64,000 bases of DNA from Chitinophagaceae bacterium PMP191F (GTDB taxonomy: Bacteria > Bacteroidota > Bacteroidia > Chitinophagales > Chitinophagaceae), in contig LGYU01000015.1 of assembly GCA_001302245.1 (NCBI GenBank), positions 1-64,000 on the forward strand, in the 5' to 3' direction. The notes under the pieces are model-generated. The model saw only the letters and a program-made list of their open reading frames with translations. It was not told the origin of the DNA and made no database searches. Numbering within the stretch: the first letter of the stretch is position 1; each line of letters starts with the position of its first letter. Shown in pieces: positions 27,181 to 36,269 of the stretch. The position numbers and the translations under genes are program-made.

Positions 27181-28128
27181 ATGATAAAGAAGATCCTGAA
27201 ATGGACAGGCATTGTTTTTCTGTTATTGACCATAGTATTGGTAGTAACGGTGTCGTTGCGCCAGAACCTGCGTTATGATGCCCCTTATCCCGATCTGCAT
27301 GCCTCAGCAGACAGTGCAGTGGTTGCACGCGGTAAAGAAATTGTATGGGGTGCCGGGCATTGCGCCGATTGCCATAGTGTAATGAATGTCGATTCAATGC
27401 TGAACCTGGGTATTGAACCGGCTTTAAGTGGCGCCAGAAAGTTTGCGTTGCCGTTTGGCGATATCTATTCCATGAACATTACGCCCGATAAGGAAACCGG
27501 CATTGGCGGGTTCACCGACAAAGAGATTGCACGTTCACTGCGTTATGGTGTTCATCCCGATGGTACGGCTGTATTTGATTTTATGGCCTTTCATGATGTG
27601 GCTGATGAAGACCTCACGGCAGTGATCTCATACCTGCGTAGCCGCCCCGCTGTACGCAATGAAGTACCTGAACATCGGCTGAATGCCATAGGAAAGACAA
27701 TAAAGGCATTTATGGTAAAACCTGTAGGCCCTTCCGGACCTGTTCCGGAGCGTATGCAACGTGACACTTCAGCGGCTTATGGCAGATACCTGGCATTCAA
27801 TGTGGCGGAATGTAATGGTTGTCATACCATGCGTGATATGACCGGTGGTTTTATTGGAGAACCTCTTGCCGGTGGCCGGCCGATGGAAAGCGAAGATGGC
27901 ATTTCTCCGGCATTAACACCGCCCAATCTTACCACCGATTCATCCAGCCGTTTATTCGGATGGAGCCAGGAAACTTTCCTGAAACGTTTCCGCCAGGGAA
28001 AGATCATTCCTTACAGTCACATGCCCTGGAATTCGTACAGCCGTATGAGTGAAAATGATCTGAAGGCATTGTATAATTTTCTGAAGTCATTACCACCGTC
28101 AAAAACAGGAGCGTTGAAAAAGAAGTAG
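27181..28128 (+). CDS. Membrane-anchored di-heme cytochrome c
   Basis: 315 residues with one N-terminal membrane anchor (ILKWTGIVFLLLTIVLVVTV), facing the periplasm. Two heme c sites are seen: CADCH near residue 61 and CNGCH near residue 214, each followed by a candidate axial methionine (SMNITPD; SHMPWNSY). The two halves each resemble a class I cytochrome c domain. It probably carries electrons in respiration or to a periplasmic dehydrogenase. It lies between lpxC-fabZ and lpxD but on the opposite strand, with strong hairpins at its 3' side. Confidence 0.88.
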   Translation: MIKKILKWTGIVFLLLTIVLVVTVSLRQNLRYDAPYPDLHASADSAVVARGKEIVWGAGHCADCHSVMNVDSMLNLGIEPALSGARKFALPFGDIYSMNITPDKETGIGGFTDKEIARSLRYGVHPDGTAVFDFMAFHDVADEDLTAVISYLRSRPAVRNEVPEHRLNAIGKTIKAFMVKPVGPSGPVPERMQRDTSAAYGRYLAFNVAECNGCHTMRDMTGGFIGEPLAGGRPMESEDGISPALTPPNLTTDSSSRLFGWSQETFLKRFRQGKIIPYSHMPWNSYSRMSENDLKALYNFLKSLPPSKTGALKKK

Positions 28129-28186
28129 AGAAGTGGAGATTTTGTTATTGCGGATGCCGGGATTCAGATCAGAGCCAGGAGATTCT

Positions 28187-28256
28187 CCGGCTGGTGTCTC
28201 ACCAGCCGGAATCAGCATTGCGGAATTTTCAAATCAATCTTTCAATTCCGCAATGC
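28187..28256. terminator. Two consecutive strong hairpins between convergent genes
   Basis: Hairpin 1: CCGGCTGGTG-tct-CACCAGCCGG (28187-28209, 10-bp perfect stem). Hairpin 2: GCATTGCGGAATT (28215-28227) pairs with AATTCCGCAATGC (28244-28256), 13 bp perfect. They lie between the convergent cytochrome and lpxD stops and probably end transcription both ways, though no long T-run follows. Confidence 0.6.
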
Positions 28257-28264
28257 CAAAATCA

Positions 28265-29320
28265 TTATATACTGTTGGTACGTTCTGCTACCAGTTGTTG
28301 TACCAGTTTCTCCAGTTCCTTAATGCGTTTTTCAAGATCGGGCAAACTTCTGCTGACTGCCTGGCTGCGCAATGCGCTGGTATAGTCGTACGCAGGTGAA
28401 CCGGTTACTGCGGCCCTGGGGGTTTTGATGGATTTGCTTACACCGCTTTGTGCGTTGATGCGTGCACCATCAGCAATCTGTATGTGACCAACAATACCAG
28501 CCTGTCCGCCGATCATAACATTGTTCCCCAGTTTGGTACTGCCGCTAACGCCGGCCTGTGCTGCAATAACCGTGTTGCTGCCTACTTCTACGTTGTGAGC
28601 GATCTGCACCAGGTTATCGAGTTTGGCGCCTGCTTTAATAACAGTAGAACCCATAGTAGCGCGATCAATGGTAGCATTGGCGCCGATCTCTACAAAATCT
28701 TCTACTACCACATTGCCGATCTGCGGTACTTTCTTAAATGTGCCATCGGCCTGGGGTGCAAAACCAAAACCATCACTGCCTATAACACTGCCGGCATGAA
28801 TGGTAACGTTTTTACCAATCACACAGTCATGGTAAATTTTCACACCAGGGTGTATAGTTGTATTGTCCTGCACTTTCACATTGTTGCCGATAAAAGCACC
28901 GGGATAGATCTTCACATTGTTACCGATAACCACCTGTTCACCAATGTAGGCAAAGGCACCTACAAAAACCTGTTCGCCAATTTTGGCAGATTTGCTGATG
29001 TAGCTGGGTTCCTGTATGCCGGTTAATTGCTGTGCCGCAAATTCCTGGTATTTGGCCAGCAGGGTAGCAAAGGCCGTATAAGCATCTGCCACACGGATCA
29101 ATGCGGCTGATACCGGTTGTTTCAGCGCTAAACTTTCATTGATGATGATGATAGAAGCCTGGGTGGTATACAGGTGATCTTCGTATTTGGGATTGGCCAG
29201 GAATGCCAGTTGACCGGCTTTGGCTTCTTCAATTTTACCAAAAGAATGTACGGCAGTATTGGCATCGCCTTCTACTTTACCGCTGATGAGCATGGCTATT
29301 TGTGCAGCAGTGAATTGCAT
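28265..29320 (-). CDS. lpxD: UDP-3-O-(3-hydroxyacyl)glucosamine N-acyltransferase LpxD
   Basis: 351 residues. An N-terminal uridine-binding domain ([15 protein letters not shown]) is followed by a long left-handed beta-helix of hexapeptide repeats with the catalytic region DGFGFAPQ and QIAHNVEVG, and a C-terminal helix. LpxD adds the second acyl chain in lipid A synthesis, acting after LpxC. It follows the HD-domain gene by 88 bases on the same strand. Confidence 0.95.
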   Translation of the reverse strand: MQFTAAQIAMLISGKVEGDANTAVHSFGKIEEAKAGQLAFLANPKYEDHLYTTQASIIIINESLALKQPVSAALIRVADAYTAFATLLAKYQEFAAQQLTGIQEPSYISKSAKIGEQVFVGAFAYIGEQVVIGNNVKIYPGAFIGNNVKVQDNTTIHPGVKIYHDCVIGKNVTIHAGSVIGSDGFGFAPQADGTFKKVPQIGNVVVEDFVEIGANATIDRATMGSTVIKAGAKLDNLVQIAHNVEVGSNTVIAAQAGVSGSTKLGNNVMIGGQAGIVGHIQIADGARINAQSGVSKSIKTPRAAVTGSPAYDYTSALRSQAVSRSLPDLEKRIKELEKLVQQLVAERTNSI

Positions 29321-29408
29321 GTTTTTTTGTTATAAGCTGTGAGCAACCAGTTGCGAGCAATAAAGCTGCCTGTTTTTCAGGCCGGGGCTTGTAGCTCAAA
29401 GCTGGCGG

Positions 29409-30614
29409 CTATTTAAGGTAACAAATGTAATATTTTTTTACAGGGCTTGCCAATGCCTGATGAATCAATGCATTATCTACCTGAGAAATACCTTTTACCG
29501 AACCGTCTTTGAACAGGATATTAATGCGCTCTTCATGGGGGTCATACGTGGTGTTCACCGCTTCCCCGCTGAACAGGAAATAATGGCAATCGGCTTCGCT
29601 GATGTTCAGTTGTGCGCAGATTCTGTTCCGCTGTTCCTGCACCCAGGCAGGATCAAAAGGCTCAGCCTGTAGTTTAACTTTCAGTAAACGGCGTTGTACC
29701 AGGCAACTGCACAGGGTAGATAATATCACATCTGAATGGAATACCCAGTTTTTGATGGCTGCCATCACATCCACATCATCCAGCAGACAGAATTTGTCCA
29801 GGTGCTGTTCTATGGGAACATGTTGTTGCAGAAAAAGATCCAGCACCGGCGATGCTGCTAATTTTTCACCCCGTGCAATGAGCTCTTTGGCACGTTCAAT
29901 GATCTTTACAGTGAGTTTTTCTGCACCCAGCACCGTTTTGTGAAGATATACCTGCCAGTACATCAGGCGACGTGAAACCAGGAACTTCTCAATGGAATAA
30001 ATACCTTTCTCTTCCACCATCAGTTCACCATTGTGCACGGTAAGCATTTTGATGATACGATCATACCCGATCACACCTTCCGATACACCGGTAAAAAAAC
30101 TGTCGCGGGTGAGATAGTCCATACGGTCCACATCCAATTGACCTGAAATAAGCTGGTGCAGGAATGGTTTGTGATATTGATTGGTAAAAATGTCAATGGC
30201 CAGTTGCAGTTGTCCGTCAAGCTCCTTGTTCAGCGTATGCATGATAAGAATAGAAATAGACTCATGATGAACACCGCTGATCAGCTTGTTTTCGAGGGCA
30301 TGGGAAAAAGGGCCATGACCTACATCGTGCAGCAGGATGGCAATTTTGGCAGCCACTTCTTCATCGGGGGTAATGTCCACACCCTTGCTTTTTAATTCGT
30401 ACAGGGCATTGCACATCAGGTGGTAGGCGCCCAGTGAATGGTGCAGACGGGTATGTACTGCACCGGGGTATACCAGGTGTGCAAAAGCCATCTGGTGAAT
30501 ACGGCGCAAACGTTGGTAATAAGGATGGGCAATGATCTTTAACACCAGCGGATGATCAATAGTAATAAATCCGTACACGGGGTCGTTGATGATCTTTCTG
30601 AACCTTTCTGTCAT
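29409..30614 (-). CDS. HD-domain phosphohydrolase (dGTPase-like)
   Basis: 401 residues. The metal-binding HD signature is intact: HTRLHHSLGAYHLM, ILLHDVGHGPFSHALE, and a later DVDRMDYLTRDSFFTG block typical of the SAMHD1/dGTPase-like branch. It probably hydrolyses nucleoside triphosphates or cyclic nucleotides in the cytoplasm. The gene order HD protein - lpxD - lpxC-fabZ - lpxA is usual in Bacteroidota; here the cytochrome gene separates lpxD from lpxC. The promoter region is shared divergently with porX. Confidence 0.9.
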   Translation of the reverse strand: MTERFRKIINDPVYGFITIDHPLVLKIIAHPYYQRLRRIHQMAFAHLVYPGAVHTRLHHSLGAYHLMCNALYELKSKGVDITPDEEVAAKIAILLHDVGHGPFSHALENKLISGVHHESISILIMHTLNKELDGQLQLAIDIFTNQYHKPFLHQLISGQLDVDRMDYLTRDSFFTGVSEGVIGYDRIIKMLTVHNGELMVEEKGIYSIEKFLVSRRLMYWQVYLHKTVLGAEKLTVKIIERAKELIARGEKLAASPVLDLFLQQHVPIEQHLDKFCLLDDVDVMAAIKNWVFHSDVILSTLCSCLVQRRLLKVKLQAEPFDPAWVQEQRNRICAQLNISEADCHYFLFSGEAVNTTYDPHEERINILFKDGSVKGISQVDNALIHQALASPVKKYYICYLK

Positions 30615-30686
30615 ACGCTGCTTGCTATTTTGTTAAAATTACTGCCAAAAACAGTAGACGAAAGTACAAAGGCTGGCTGATTAAAT

Positions 30687-30930
30687 TACATTTGGCGAGG
30701 GTGGAATTTGTTGTAGGTGGTAAGTTTTAAGTTATAAGTAAGGCTTACAGGAAGTCTGAGGTCGGAAGTAAAAGGTCTGAGAAGCAACAAAATCAGTATT
30801 TGCAGTGAGTAAGAACAGCAGCAATCAACTGCCAACTGGTTACTATCCGGTATCCCGAATCCCGTATCTTGTAGCCGGTAACCAGTATGCGGCATCCTGA
30901 ACATTAAACTTTACACTTTAAACCTTGCAC
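30687..30930. other. Intergenic region with word-like quasi-repeats, HD gene / porX
   Basis: A gene-free 316-base divergent interval (30615-30930). A plus-strand -7 match TACATTTG occurs at 30687-30694, and a near match (TACTTTCG) for the HD gene at 30666-30659. The rest is made of short repeated words (GTCTGAG twice, CCCGAATCCCG, TTTAAGTT-like strings), a texture common between Bacteroidota genes. Confidence 0.4.
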
Positions 30931-32487
30931 ATGGCATTAGGAAAAATACTCTGGGTTGATGATGAAATAGAAAGTCTGCAATCACAAATTCTTTTTTTAC
31001 AGAACAAGGGATATGAGGTAGCTGCACTTACCAATGGATTTGATGCAGTGGATTTTGTGCGCGACAATCCTGTAGATGTAGTATTGATGGATGAGACCAT
31101 GCCCGGTATTACAGGACTGGAAACCCTTGCCAAGATAAAAGAAGTGAACCAGCAGATCCCTATTGTGCTGATCACCAAAAATGAAACAGAGAACCTGATG
31201 GATGAGGCCATCGGCAGCCAGATAAGCGATTATCTTATCAAGCCTGTTAATCCCAACCAGGTATTGCTGAGTCTTAAAAAGATCATTGACAATAAACGAC
31301 TGGTAGCAGAAAGAACTACTACGGCCTACCAGCAACAGTTCCGCAACCTGTTCATGGCGCTCAACAGCAACCCGGATCACAATGAGTGGATGGACATTTA
31401 CAAAAAGCTGGTGTACTGGGAACTGGAGATGGAGAAAAGTGATAGCCCTGAAATGCAGGAAGTATTACAGACACAGAAAAGTGAGGCCAATACCGAGTTC
31501 TTTAAATTTGTATCGAAAAACTATGCCAAATGGGTAAACCCCAAAAGCGCGGAAGGCCCGGTAATGTCGCATTCACTGGTACAGTTCAAGGTATTGCCGC
31601 ATGTAGAAAAAGGAGTGCCAACGTTTTTCCTGCTGATCGATAACCTGCGTTTTGATCAATGGAAAGCCATACAGCCTATTTTTGCAGAAAGCTTTCGCAT
31701 ACTGGAAGAAGATAGTTTTTACAGTATTCTGCCTACCGCCACGCAATATGCCCGCAACGCTATTTTCAGTGGGTTGTTACCGATAGATATTGAAAAGGCT
31801 TTTCCGCAGCAATGGAAAAATGATGATGATGAAGGTGGAAAGAACCTGTACGAAGAAGAGTTTTTCCGTGCACAGTTAAAGCGCCTGCGCAAAGACAACC
31901 TGCGTTTTTCCTATACCAAAATACTGAACAACCAGGCCGGGCAGGAGTTGGTGAACAATATCCATAACCTGCTGGTAAATGATCTCAATGTTATTGTATA
32001 CAACTTTGTTGACATGCTGAGTCATGCACGTACAGAAATGGAAGTGCTGAAAGAGCTGGCAGGTGATGAGATCAGTTACCGTTCTGTAACACGTAGCTGG
32101 TTTGAGCATTCACCATTGCACCAGGCATTAAAAAAGATTGCTGATAAAAAGATCAATATCATCCTGGCAACAGACCACGGATCTGTACGTGTAAAAACGC
32201 CGGTGAAAGTAATTGGCGATAAGCAAACCACTACTAACCTGCGTTATAAACACGGTCGCAACCTGAATTATGAAGCCCGTGATGTATTGGCCTTCCGCGA
32301 TCCGAAAGAAGCGGGGTTGCCGGTGCCAACCGTAAACTCATCATTCATTTTTGCACGGGAAGACAGTTTCCTGTGCTACCCCAATAACTACAACTACTAC
32401 GTAAATTATTACCGCAATACCTTTCAGCATGGAGGTGTAAGCCTTGAAGAAATGATTGTACCGGTGATCAAGATGACGAATAAATAA
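30931..32487 (+). CDS. porX: PorX-type response regulator with PglZ (alkaline phosphatase-like) domain
   Basis: 518 residues from the ATG at 30931 (two codons after an in-frame ATG). Residues 1-120 are a receiver domain with Asp10/Asp11 and phospho-acceptor Asp54 (VVLMDETMPG). Residues about 200-518 are a PglZ domain of the alkaline phosphatase superfamily, with metal-ligand candidates LIDNLRFDQ, TATQYARNA, FVDMLSHAR and ATDHGS. In T9SS-bearing bacteria PorX works with the PorY kinase and sigma factor SigP to control T9SS genes, and the PglZ domain cleaves oligonucleotides. A T9SS substrate is encoded at 40.5-43.5 kb. Confidence 0.93.
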   Translation: MALGKILWVDDEIESLQSQILFLQNKGYEVAALTNGFDAVDFVRDNPVDVVLMDETMPGITGLETLAKIKEVNQQIPIVLITKNETENLMDEAIGSQISDYLIKPVNPNQVLLSLKKIIDNKRLVAERTTTAYQQQFRNLFMALNSNPDHNEWMDIYKKLVYWELEMEKSDSPEMQEVLQTQKSEANTEFFKFVSKNYAKWVNPKSAEGPVMSHSLVQFKVLPHVEKGVPTFFLLIDNLRFDQWKAIQPIFAESFRILEEDSFYSILPTATQYARNAIFSGLLPIDIEKAFPQQWKNDDDEGGKNLYEEEFFRAQLKRLRKDNLRFSYTKILNNQAGQELVNNIHNLLVNDLNVIVYNFVDMLSHARTEMEVLKELAGDEISYRSVTRSWFEHSPLHQALKKIADKKINIILATDHGSVRVKTPVKVIGDKQTTTNLRYKHGRNLNYEARDVLAFRDPKEAGLPVPTVNSSFIFAREDSFLCYPNNYNYYVNYYRNTFQHGGVSLEEMIVPVIKMTNK

Positions 32488-32512
32488 CTATTGCTGATTG
32501 TGGAATTTAGTG

Positions 32513-32565
32513 ATTGGGTGATTTTGCAGTAAGCTGTATTTAGAGCAATTCCGAAATCACCCAAT
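32513..32565. terminator. Long inverted repeat after porX
   Basis: ATTGGGTGATTT (32513-32524) pairs with AAATCACCCAAT (32554-32565), a perfect 12-bp stem with a 29-base loop. A competing GGAATT/AATTCC pair overlaps it. It probably ends porX transcription, though no T-run follows. Confidence 0.5.
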
Positions 32566-32644
32566 GTTCAAAATACCAAATCTGTAATTCACTGTTTGTG
32601 GATAACATTAAATGGCTCAATGCCCCTGTACGCTTACATTTGGT

Positions 32645-32652
32645 TACTTTTG
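32645..32652 (+). promoter_or_regulatory. -7 promoter element
   Basis: TACTTTTG, 26 bases before the 91-residue gene. Confidence 0.45.
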
Positions 32653-32678
32653 CAGTGCTAAGTACCTGAAGAACAACT

Positions 32679-32954
32679 ATGAAGTACACACAGACTACCC
32701 TTGATAAAATAGAACGCATACTGGACGAGGCCGAATACATCGTTCGGTATGAGCGGGGTACCTTCCAGAGCGGGTATTGTATCCTGGAGCAGAAAAAGGT
32801 GGTGGTACTGAACAAATTCCTCCAGATGGAAGGGCGTATAAACACCCTGATAGATATTATCCCCCAGTTAAAGATCAATCCTGACGCACTCACTCCCGAA
32901 GCGCGCAAAACCTATGATGATGTATTGCTGAAACATGCAGAGGAAGAGAAATAG
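32679..32954 (+). CDS. Small conserved hypothetical protein
   Basis: 91 residues, probably cytoplasmic. It contains a short beta-hairpin part (VRYERGTFQSGYCILEQKKVVVLNK) followed by helices with ARKTYDDVLLKHAEE at the end. No signal peptide and no known catalytic motif. The well-placed -7 element and good codon use make it a real gene. It lies between porX and an MBL hydrolase. Function unknown. Confidence 0.75.
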   Translation: MKYTQTTLDKIERILDEAEYIVRYERGTFQSGYCILEQKKVVVLNKFLQMEGRINTLIDIIPQLKINPDALTPEARKTYDDVLLKHAEEEK

Positions 32955-33118
32955 TGTTGGGTTTGAAGTTTAGTGTTTCGGGTTAAAGGAAGCTGAAGTC
33001 GACAATTGGCAATTTGCAATTTTGTTCAACTTTACTTAAAATATATAACTCACAACCGGGTTTACATATTTTCAAATTACTACGTTTTCAAATTATCATT
33101 CCTTCGTAATTTTATCTT

Positions 33119-33886
33119 GTGAGTTTACACATTACATTTTTAGGTACCGGTACCAGCAGTGGTGTGCCGATGATTGGTTGTGATTGTATGGTTTGTACTT
33201 CCTCCAATAAAAAAGATAAACGTCTTCGTTCCAGTATCATGGTACAGTCGGCCAATACTACACTGGTAGTAGACGCGGGTCCTGATTTCCGTTACCAGAT
33301 GTTGCGGGCAGGTGTAAAACACCTGGACGCGATCATCTTTACACACTCACACAAAGACCATGTAGCCGGATTGGATGATGTACGTGCTTTCAATTTCTTT
33401 TCCGGTAAGGGAATGCCTGTTTACTCAAGCGAAATGACACAGGAAGTGCTGATACGTGAATTTCCTTATGCTTTTGCAGATACCAAGTATCCGGGATTGC
33501 CGGAAATTCAGCTGAACAGTATGCCCTCCGAGTCATTTATGATCGGTGATATACCTGTTACGCCCATTGATGTATGGCATCTTAAAATGCCGGTACTGGG
33601 TTTCCGCTTTGGAAAGTTTACTTACATTACAGATGCAAACCGTATAGAACCATCAGAAAAAGAAAAGATCAAAGGTTCGGAAGTGCTGGTGCTGAATGCG
33701 CTTCGCAAGGATAAACATATCTCGCATTTCAGCCTGCCCGAAGCTATTGAACTGGCGCAGGAACTACAGGTGCCTACTACATACTTGACACACATCAGTC
33801 ACCAGATGGGATTGCATGATGTAGTAGAGAAAGAATTGCCACCCGGTATTCATTTTGCCTACGATGGATTGCAGATCGATGTATAG
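33119..33886 (+). CDS. Metallo-beta-lactamase fold hydrolase (PhnP/RNase Z-like)
   Basis: 255 residues starting at a GTG (33119). The metal-site motif is THSHKDHVAGLDD, with later ligands at DVWHLKMPV, TYITDANRIE (the Asp) and LTHISHQMGLH. Spacing and the N-terminal GTGTSSGVPMIGCDC with paired cysteines match the PhnP-like branch, which includes phosphodiesterases acting on cyclic phosphates. It is probably a cytoplasmic phosphodiesterase. No phn genes are nearby. Confidence 0.88.
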   Translation: MSLHITFLGTGTSSGVPMIGCDCMVCTSSNKKDKRLRSSIMVQSANTTLVVDAGPDFRYQMLRAGVKHLDAIIFTHSHKDHVAGLDDVRAFNFFSGKGMPVYSSEMTQEVLIREFPYAFADTKYPGLPEIQLNSMPSESFMIGDIPVTPIDVWHLKMPVLGFRFGKFTYITDANRIEPSEKEKIKGSEVLVLNALRKDKHISHFSLPEAIELAQELQVPTTYLTHISHQMGLHDVVEKELPPGIHFAYDGLQIDV

Positions 33887-33930
33887 CGTTTCTTCCGGGT
33901 TACAGCGAACGTAAGACTGCTGCTTTCAGA

Positions 33931-34680
33931 TTATAATTTCCCGGCAGCCATCAGGCACAATGCGCCTTCTTTCATTGGCTGTATTATTCCTGCTGCAGAT
34001 TGTTTATAGAATACAATACCGGTTGTGAGAATCATAACTTCACCACAGGCATTTTCCATAGAATGTTGTAGTGTAATAATGCCTGTAGCTTTATTATTCA
34101 GGGGAAGTAATGCTGTTTGGCAGTGATTCATAGCTGCACAATTCTGCAGTAACATCAATACTGATGTACAGGATACTATTCTGAAATGCGTAGCTCCGGC
34201 AGGAGCGGTGACCTTTTTGTCCGGTACAAATGAAGGGATTGTTACAAAAAATTTTTTTTCAGGGATATTGCCGTCCACTGCGGGTGTTATATGCAGCGCA
34301 TCATATAAACTATATCGGGTATTCCACTCAAACCCTTTTAATAGAGAAAGATCGCCATCAGCCAGTTGTCGCTCGCCTTTTACATGCAATGTGTCTGATT
34401 TTATTACCTTATCAAAAGCGGCACTCATTTTACCGGAAATCATCTGTGCGGGCAGTAGTTCATGTAGTGGTTCCAATGTCTGGCGTAGTAACCTGGCTGC
34501 GCTGCTGGCTCTTCCAAATTCAGCGGCATGCGCACGGCTGCCTGCAAAGGCCTTATCGTGCCGGAACCTGTTTGCAGTCAGGCTGCTCTTGCTCCGGACG
34601 ATCTGTCCGGTACCGGTGGTGCAAAAAGTATACTTCCCCATGCTACCACTAAGCTGGTTGCGGTCATTTATTCTTGCCAT
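33931..34680 (-). CDS. Conserved hypothetical protein
   Basis: 249 residues, no signal peptide. The N-terminus has MARINDRNQLSGSMGKYTF followed by QIVRSKSSLTANRF and an Arg-rich helix. This resembles a family I have seen in Bacteroidota that begins with a short G-x-x-G-x-x-x-F strand and VRS motif, whose role is not known to me. The C-terminal part is beta-rich with FVTIPSFVPD and a final hydrophobic tail. Convergent with the MBL hydrolase gene. Could be an adhesin or phage-tail-like structural protein, but this is a guess. Confidence 0.6.
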   Translation of the reverse strand: MARINDRNQLSGSMGKYTFCTTGTGQIVRSKSSLTANRFRHDKAFAGSRAHAAEFGRASSAARLLRQTLEPLHELLPAQMISGKMSAAFDKVIKSDTLHVKGERQLADGDLSLLKGFEWNTRYSLYDALHITPAVDGNIPEKKFFVTIPSFVPDKKVTAPAGATHFRIVSCTSVLMLLQNCAAMNHCQTALLPLNNKATGIITLQHSMENACGEVMILTTGIVFYKQSAAGIIQPMKEGALCLMAAGKL

Positions 34681-35137
34681 ACCGGTTCTGTTTAGTAAAT
34701 ATAATTTACTGAATAGTAGCTATACAATATGTTAAAGCCTGTTGCGGATATGGGTATTTTTTTAAAGCTGCATATTTTATATCCCTTTACTGTATATATG
34801 CAGCATAATGACTGGTATGTTGCTGTATACTCTGGGTTTACTCCGGGTATACTCAGGGCTTACGCCGGATCTGTATGGAGTGATTCGTCTTGAAATGGCA
34901 GTAAGGACGGAATGAAGTAGCAGGAATGTACCGCAATGGGGTATATAGCTGGCAGCAACATTTTATAACTGAGATACTGTTGCTGAATAAGGATAATGAT
35001 ATAGATAAAAATTCCGGTCAGTTAAAGTTCGTTATTTTTTTGTTCTGAAAAATTTATAATACTACCACTACAGGTAAAAATAAAACTTCCTGGTCTGCCT
35101 GTTCGTATATGGATAACAGCTATAACAGTTATTTTCT
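34681..35137. other. Gene-free stretch with 11-bp tandem repeats
   Basis: Between divergent genes (457 bases). It contains the repeat array at 34829-34872; the rest is AT-rich with no clear reading frame or promoter match near the HhH gene. Confidence 0.4.
34829..34872 (+). repeat. Four contiguous 11-bp repeats
   Basis: Units ACTCTGGGTTT, ACTCCGGGTAT, ACTCAGGGCTT and ACGCCGGATCT follow one another without gaps. The period is about one helical turn, so each unit presents the same face of DNA, as in binding arrays. Copies differ by 1-6 bases, with the fourth most degraded. Confidence 0.7.
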
Positions 35138-36055
35138 ATGGAAAACCAATGGAAAGATTATTTTACCTTCTCTAAAAAGGAAAGGACCGGTATTATTGTA
35201 TTACTGGTATTGATCGCGACAGTGACCGTATTGCCCTATTGCTGGTCTGTACAGTTCGATACCATTGTTCAATCAGATGAACAATTGGTGGCACTGGTGC
35301 AGCAGTTAAACGATACTACACAGAATGTGGTAATAAACGAAAAACCGTTCTCATCTCAGGCCAATGATCATGTTGCTGCGGCTACACACCCGGTTGTATT
35401 ATTTGAATTTGACCCCAACACATTACCGGCTGATGACTGGAGAAAGCTGGGTTTGCAGGAGCGTACTATTCAAACTATTCAACGATACCTGGCGAAAGGC
35501 GGAAAGTTCCGCAAACCGGAAGATCTCGGGCGCATTTATGGAATGACTGCAATGCAGGCCCAACAACTGATGCCGTATGTACGTATCGTTGTTGACGGAT
35601 CTCAACAGAATACGTTTGCTGCATCATCTGCACCGGTCCGTACAGCAATTGCAAAACCTGTCATTGAAATAAACCAGGCTGATACAACAGCACTGATCGC
35701 TTTACCTGGTATTGGCAGTAAGCTGGCACAGCGCATTGTGAATTTCCGTGACCGCCTGGGTGGTTTTTATGCAGTAGAACAACTGGCAGAAACGTACGGC
35801 CTGCCCGATTCTGTTTTTCAGCGTATCCGCAACAGGCTTCAGTGTACGGATACCTCACTGCGAAAGATCAATATCAATACGGCTGTTGCTGAAGAACTGA
35901 AACAACATCCCTACATGCGCTGGAATATTGCCAATGCCATAGTACGCTACCGGCAGCAGCATGGGGCTTTTAAAACGCCCGATGAACTCCAGCAGGTTGA
36001 CATTGTGACGCCTGATATGCTCCGTAAATTATTGCCGTATATTACTGTAGATTAA
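35138..36055 (+). CDS. Helix-hairpin-helix (ComEA-like) protein
   Basis: 305 residues with one N-terminal membrane helix (GIIVLLVLIATVTVLPYCW), then a linker and three HhH modules: FDPNTLPADDWRKLGL (about residues 90-150), IEINQADTTALIALPGIG (about 180-240) and ININTAVAEELKQHPY (about 245-305). Only the middle one keeps the canonical PGIG hairpin. This build suits a membrane-anchored DNA-binding protein like ComEA, which captures DNA during uptake. A terminator lies 66 bases downstream. Not proven to act in competence here. Confidence 0.85.
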   Translation: MENQWKDYFTFSKKERTGIIVLLVLIATVTVLPYCWSVQFDTIVQSDEQLVALVQQLNDTTQNVVINEKPFSSQANDHVAAATHPVVLFEFDPNTLPADDWRKLGLQERTIQTIQRYLAKGGKFRKPEDLGRIYGMTAMQAQQLMPYVRIVVDGSQQNTFAASSAPVRTAIAKPVIEINQADTTALIALPGIGSKLAQRIVNFRDRLGGFYAVEQLAETYGLPDSVFQRIRNRLQCTDTSLRKININTAVAEELKQHPYMRWNIANAIVRYRQQHGAFKTPDELQQVDIVTPDMLRKLLPYITVD

Positions 36056-36120
36056 ATAGCAGAAATATTAATAGCTATTCTGGTAGTAAAAAAACGCATT
36101 TATGAGTAAAATAGGTTAAT

Positions 36121-36156
36121 AAAAAACGGCAAGGTAATCCTTGCCGCTTTTTATTT
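36121..36156 (+). terminator. Intrinsic terminator of the HhH gene
   Basis: CGGCAAGG-taat-CCTTGCCG, an 8-bp perfect stem, followed by CTTTTTATTTT and preceded by six A. It also isolates the AT-rich gene downstream. Confidence 0.85.
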
Positions 36157-36269
36157 TAATTAATTAGGTTTACCATCCGCTTGCCTCTTTCATAGTTTGC
36201 TTCATAAAAAGGGTATTAAGGTATATATTATAACGTTTTGATACTGCAAGTATTGTCAATATTAATAGA

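Noticed and set aside
28448-29026. 192-residue plus-strand frame
   Set aside because: Antisense to lpxD hexapeptide repeats, which create long open frames on the other strand.
33113-33119. -7 element overlapping the MBL GTG start
   Set aside because: TATCTTG is one base short of TAnnTTTG, so the match was not accepted as a promoter.
34829-34872. CRISPR-like repeat array
   Set aside because: Units are 11 bp and contiguous, with no spacers and no cas genes.
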